Assembly: GCA_017504065.1 (NCBI GenBank)
Contig: JAFVRU010000064.1
Location: 1 to 7,336, forward strand
DNA: 7,336 bases
Reading direction: 5' to 3'
Source of the DNA: Clostridia bacterium
GTDB lineage: Bacteria > Bacillota > Clostridia > Christensenellales > Borkfalkiaceae
The notes beneath the pieces were generated by a model. It was not told the origin of the DNA. It saw only the letters and a list, made by a program, of their open reading frames with translations, and ran no database searches. The position numbers and the translations under genes are program-made. Shown piece after piece: positions 6,355 through 7,336 of this stretch. Within the stretch, counting starts at the first letter, position 1. The number at the start of each line of letters is the position of its first letter.

Positions 6355-7135
6355 CGAACATTTGTTTGTATAGCCTTTTATTGCCCTTTTTTCCGCTTCC
6401 AAGGAAAAAAATCCCGAAAAAAGCCCCTTTTTCGACCCTTTTTTGCCCTTTTTTTGATTTTTTACCCGAACGTTTGTTTGCGTTTGTTTGTTTTTGCAAC
6501 GTCGCGCATAGTTGTTTGGCGATCCCCGCGTTACCGTCGTACGTCGCGCATTGGTAAAAGGCGGCAATCGCTTCCTTAATATATATATAATGAGTACAAC
6601 CGAGTACGACGCCGTTCGGTTCGCCGCTCGGAAAATACCGTTCGTAACAAAACTCGGGGTCGGTGATATGGGATTCGATCATTCCCGCAAGCAAATCGCA
6701 AGGATAGGCGCTGACCTTTGCCGCAGGATATCGACGGGCGGTTTCGGCGAGTAAGCGTTGGAAGCGTTCGCTTTTATACGTTGCACGGGTAACAAGCGCA
6801 AAAATTTCTCCCCCGCGCTTGGCTGCCGTATATAGCGCAGGCTCTGCGCCGATAATCGGAAAGGGATATTTTTTTCGCAACTCGTCCACGCAGAGAGCCG
6901 TTACGGTATTGCAAGCGACGACGACGGCTTTCACCTTTAAACGGCGAAACTTCCGAAAGGCTTTTTCGACGTAACGACGGATTTTTGCAGGCGGCAAATT
7001 GCCGTAAGGCGCGTGTTTATTGTCCCCGTAATAATAGAAAATTTCGCCTTTGCAACGCTTTTGACATTCCGCAAGAACGGTCATTCCGCCGATACCGCTA
7101 TCGAAAAACGCAATACCCCCTTTCAAAATCCGCAT
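6347..7135 (-). CDS. murI: Glutamate racemase MurI with an atypical basic C-terminal tail
   Basis: Cytoplasmic, cofactor-independent racemase that makes D-glutamate for the peptidoglycan stem, feeding the MurD step just before MurE. It has 262 residues. Motifs: FDSGIGG (11-17, with the conserved Asp12-Ser13), YYGDNKHAPYG (35-45), ACNT (74-77, catalytic Cys75) and GCTHY (179-183, catalytic Cys180). YDGNAGIAKQL (199-209) matches the usual helix-start near the end of the core. After about residue 216 the protein becomes a Lys/Gly/Phe-rich low-complexity tail with no resemblance to the MurI fold. The region after GCTHY in Bacillus racemases is about 80 residues of folded protein, so the native C-terminus looks shortened and replaced. 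The ATG has AGGAG at 7141-7145 with a 5-base spacer. The gene is divergent from rpsT and sits upstream of mraZ on the same strand. Both catalytic cysteines are intact, so activity is plausible. Confidence 0.93.
   Translation of the reverse strand: MRILKGGIAFFDSGIGGMTVLAECQKRCKGEIFYYYGDNKHAPYGNLPPAKIRRYVEKAFRKFRRLKVKAVVVACNTVTALCVDELRKKYPFPIIGAEPALYTAAKRGGEIFALVTRATYKSERFQRLLAETARRYPAAKVSAYPCDLLAGMIESHITDPEFCYERYFPSGEPNGVVLGCTHYIYIKEAIAAFYQCATYDGNAGIAKQLCATLQKQTNANKRSGKKSKKGQKRVEKGAFFGIFFLGSGKKGNKRLYKQMFVL
6405..6434 (-). terminator. Weak intrinsic-terminator-like hairpin inside the murI 3' end
   Basis: On the minus strand, CGAAAAAG, a GGG loop and CTTTTTTCG form a short stem (6415-6434) with one unpaired T. 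Two bases later (GG) comes an A and a run of seven T (6405-6411). The stem is mostly A-T and so weak, and it lies in the coding tail of murI before the stop at 6347. It may attenuate murI transcription or be a by-product of the T- and A-rich composition here. T-runs on the other side make it equally possible on the plus strand. Confidence 0.25.
6467..6490. repeat. Short tandem and dispersed repeats in the murI tail region
   Basis: The 10-base unit CGTTTGTTTG occurs twice in tandem (6471-6480 and 6481-6490). The 14-base stretch CGAACGTTTGTTTG (6467-6480) recurs as CGAACATTTGTTTG at 6355-6368, 13 of 14 identical. The two copies are in different reading frames of murI and bracket most of the low-complexity tail. 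This suggests slippage or local duplication built the tail. Confidence 0.5.
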
Positions 7136-7203
7136 ATTTACTCCTGAAAAAGAAATTTTTTTAAAAATTTTATCGTTTTTCGCGTTTTACCACCGAAAAA
7201 CAG

Positions 7204-7232
7204 TTTACTTTCCAACGAAATTGTGTTAGAAT
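7204..7232 (+). promoter_or_regulatory. Promoter for rpsT
   Basis: Plus-strand TTTACT (7204-7209) as -35, 17-base spacer, and TAGAAT (7227-7232) as -10, preceded by TGT to make an extended -10. It lies about 55 bases before the rpsT ATG. Matches are good but not perfect. The remaining 7136-7203 stretch of this divergent gap is very A/T-rich, with an 8-base inverted repeat (AAATTTTT at 7153-7160, AAAAATTT at 7163-7170). I found no convincing promoter for murI in it. Confidence 0.62.
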
Positions 7233-7285
7233 AGTTTACGCAATTTGATTTATTAAGAAATTTTGGAAATCATAAGGAGATTGTT

Positions 7286-7336
7286 ATGCCTAATATTAAA
7301 TCCGCAAAGAAAAGAGTTTTGGTAATCGAAAAGAAG
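7286..7336 (+). CDS. rpsT: 30S ribosomal protein S20 (first 17 codons, cut by window edge)
   Basis: The visible N-terminus MPNIKSAKKRVLVIEKK matches the start of bacterial S20, which typically begins MPNIKSA or MANIKSA followed by basic residues. S20 is a small, highly basic protein that binds 16S rRNA in the body of the 30S subunit. The ATG is backed by AAGGAG (7274-7279) with a 6-base spacer and by the promoter at 7204-7232. About 70 residues lie beyond the window. Recognition rests on a short stretch, but it is characteristic. Confidence 0.88.
   Translation, partial: MPNIKSAKKRVLVIEKK

Noticed and set aside
6265..6490. Possible CRISPR or structured repeat array in the T-rich stretch
   Set aside because: Repeats are irregular homopolymer and TTTG runs without constant repeat length or unique spacers.
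6265..6567. 100-codon minus-strand open frame overlapping the murI tail and running toward mraZ
   Set aside because: Low-complexity Lys-rich frame. At its 5' end it is out of frame with the conserved GCTHY part of murI. Considered as a frameshifted murI end but shows no MurI-like sequence.
7136..7285. Possible riboswitch or T-box leader in the murI/rpsT gap
   Set aside because: The gap is only 150 bases shared by two divergent genes and I see no T-box or conserved aptamer motif. It is mainly A/T-rich promoter DNA.

Overview
This window is the start of a division and cell wall (dcw) gene cluster from a bacterium, read almost entirely on the minus strand. A Bacillota (Clostridia-like) host is the best fit. 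The gene order mraZ, rsmH, ftsL, class B PBP, murE, mraY is the Gram-positive arrangement. Ribosome binding sites are strong AAGGAG/GGAGG types and the promoters look like sigma-A consensus. MurE carries the DNPR signature of meso-diaminopimelate ligases. Genus cannot be read from the sequence.

Layout, from the right edge leftward. A plus-strand gene for ribosomal protein S20 (rpsT) starts at 7286 and is cut after 17 codons. Divergent from it, on the minus strand, is glutamate racemase murI (7135 to 6347), whose last ~45 codons are a low-complexity basic tail. A 164-base AT-rich gap follows. It holds a near-perfect promoter (TTGACA, 17 bases, TATAAT) with two TGGTT boxes in its spacer, which are likely MraZ operators. 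Then come mraZ (6182 to 5757), rsmH (5753 to 4815), an unusually long ftsL-like gene (4760 to 4140), a class B penicillin-binding protein (about 4113 to 2362), murE (2331 to 865) and mraY (843 to beyond the left edge). Gaps inside the cluster are 3, 54, 26, 30 and 21 bases with no internal terminator seen, so it is probably one operon.

Functionally, MurI makes D-glutamate, MurE adds meso-DAP to UDP-MurNAc-L-Ala-D-Glu, and MraY moves the finished precursor onto the lipid carrier to make lipid I. The FtsI/SpoVD-type PBP cross-links septal peptidoglycan, with FtsL as its membrane partner. RsmH methylates 16S rRNA and MraZ regulates the cluster.

Most of the window is ordinary housekeeping DNA and I do not see a new biological system. 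Points worth a second look are: the PBP gene has no normal start codon where its ribosome binding site and N-terminal membrane anchor demand one (ATC sits there); candidate MraZ boxes lie inside the mraZ promoter; MurI has an odd C-terminus; and the FtsL-like protein has a ~135-residue cytoplasmic extension.
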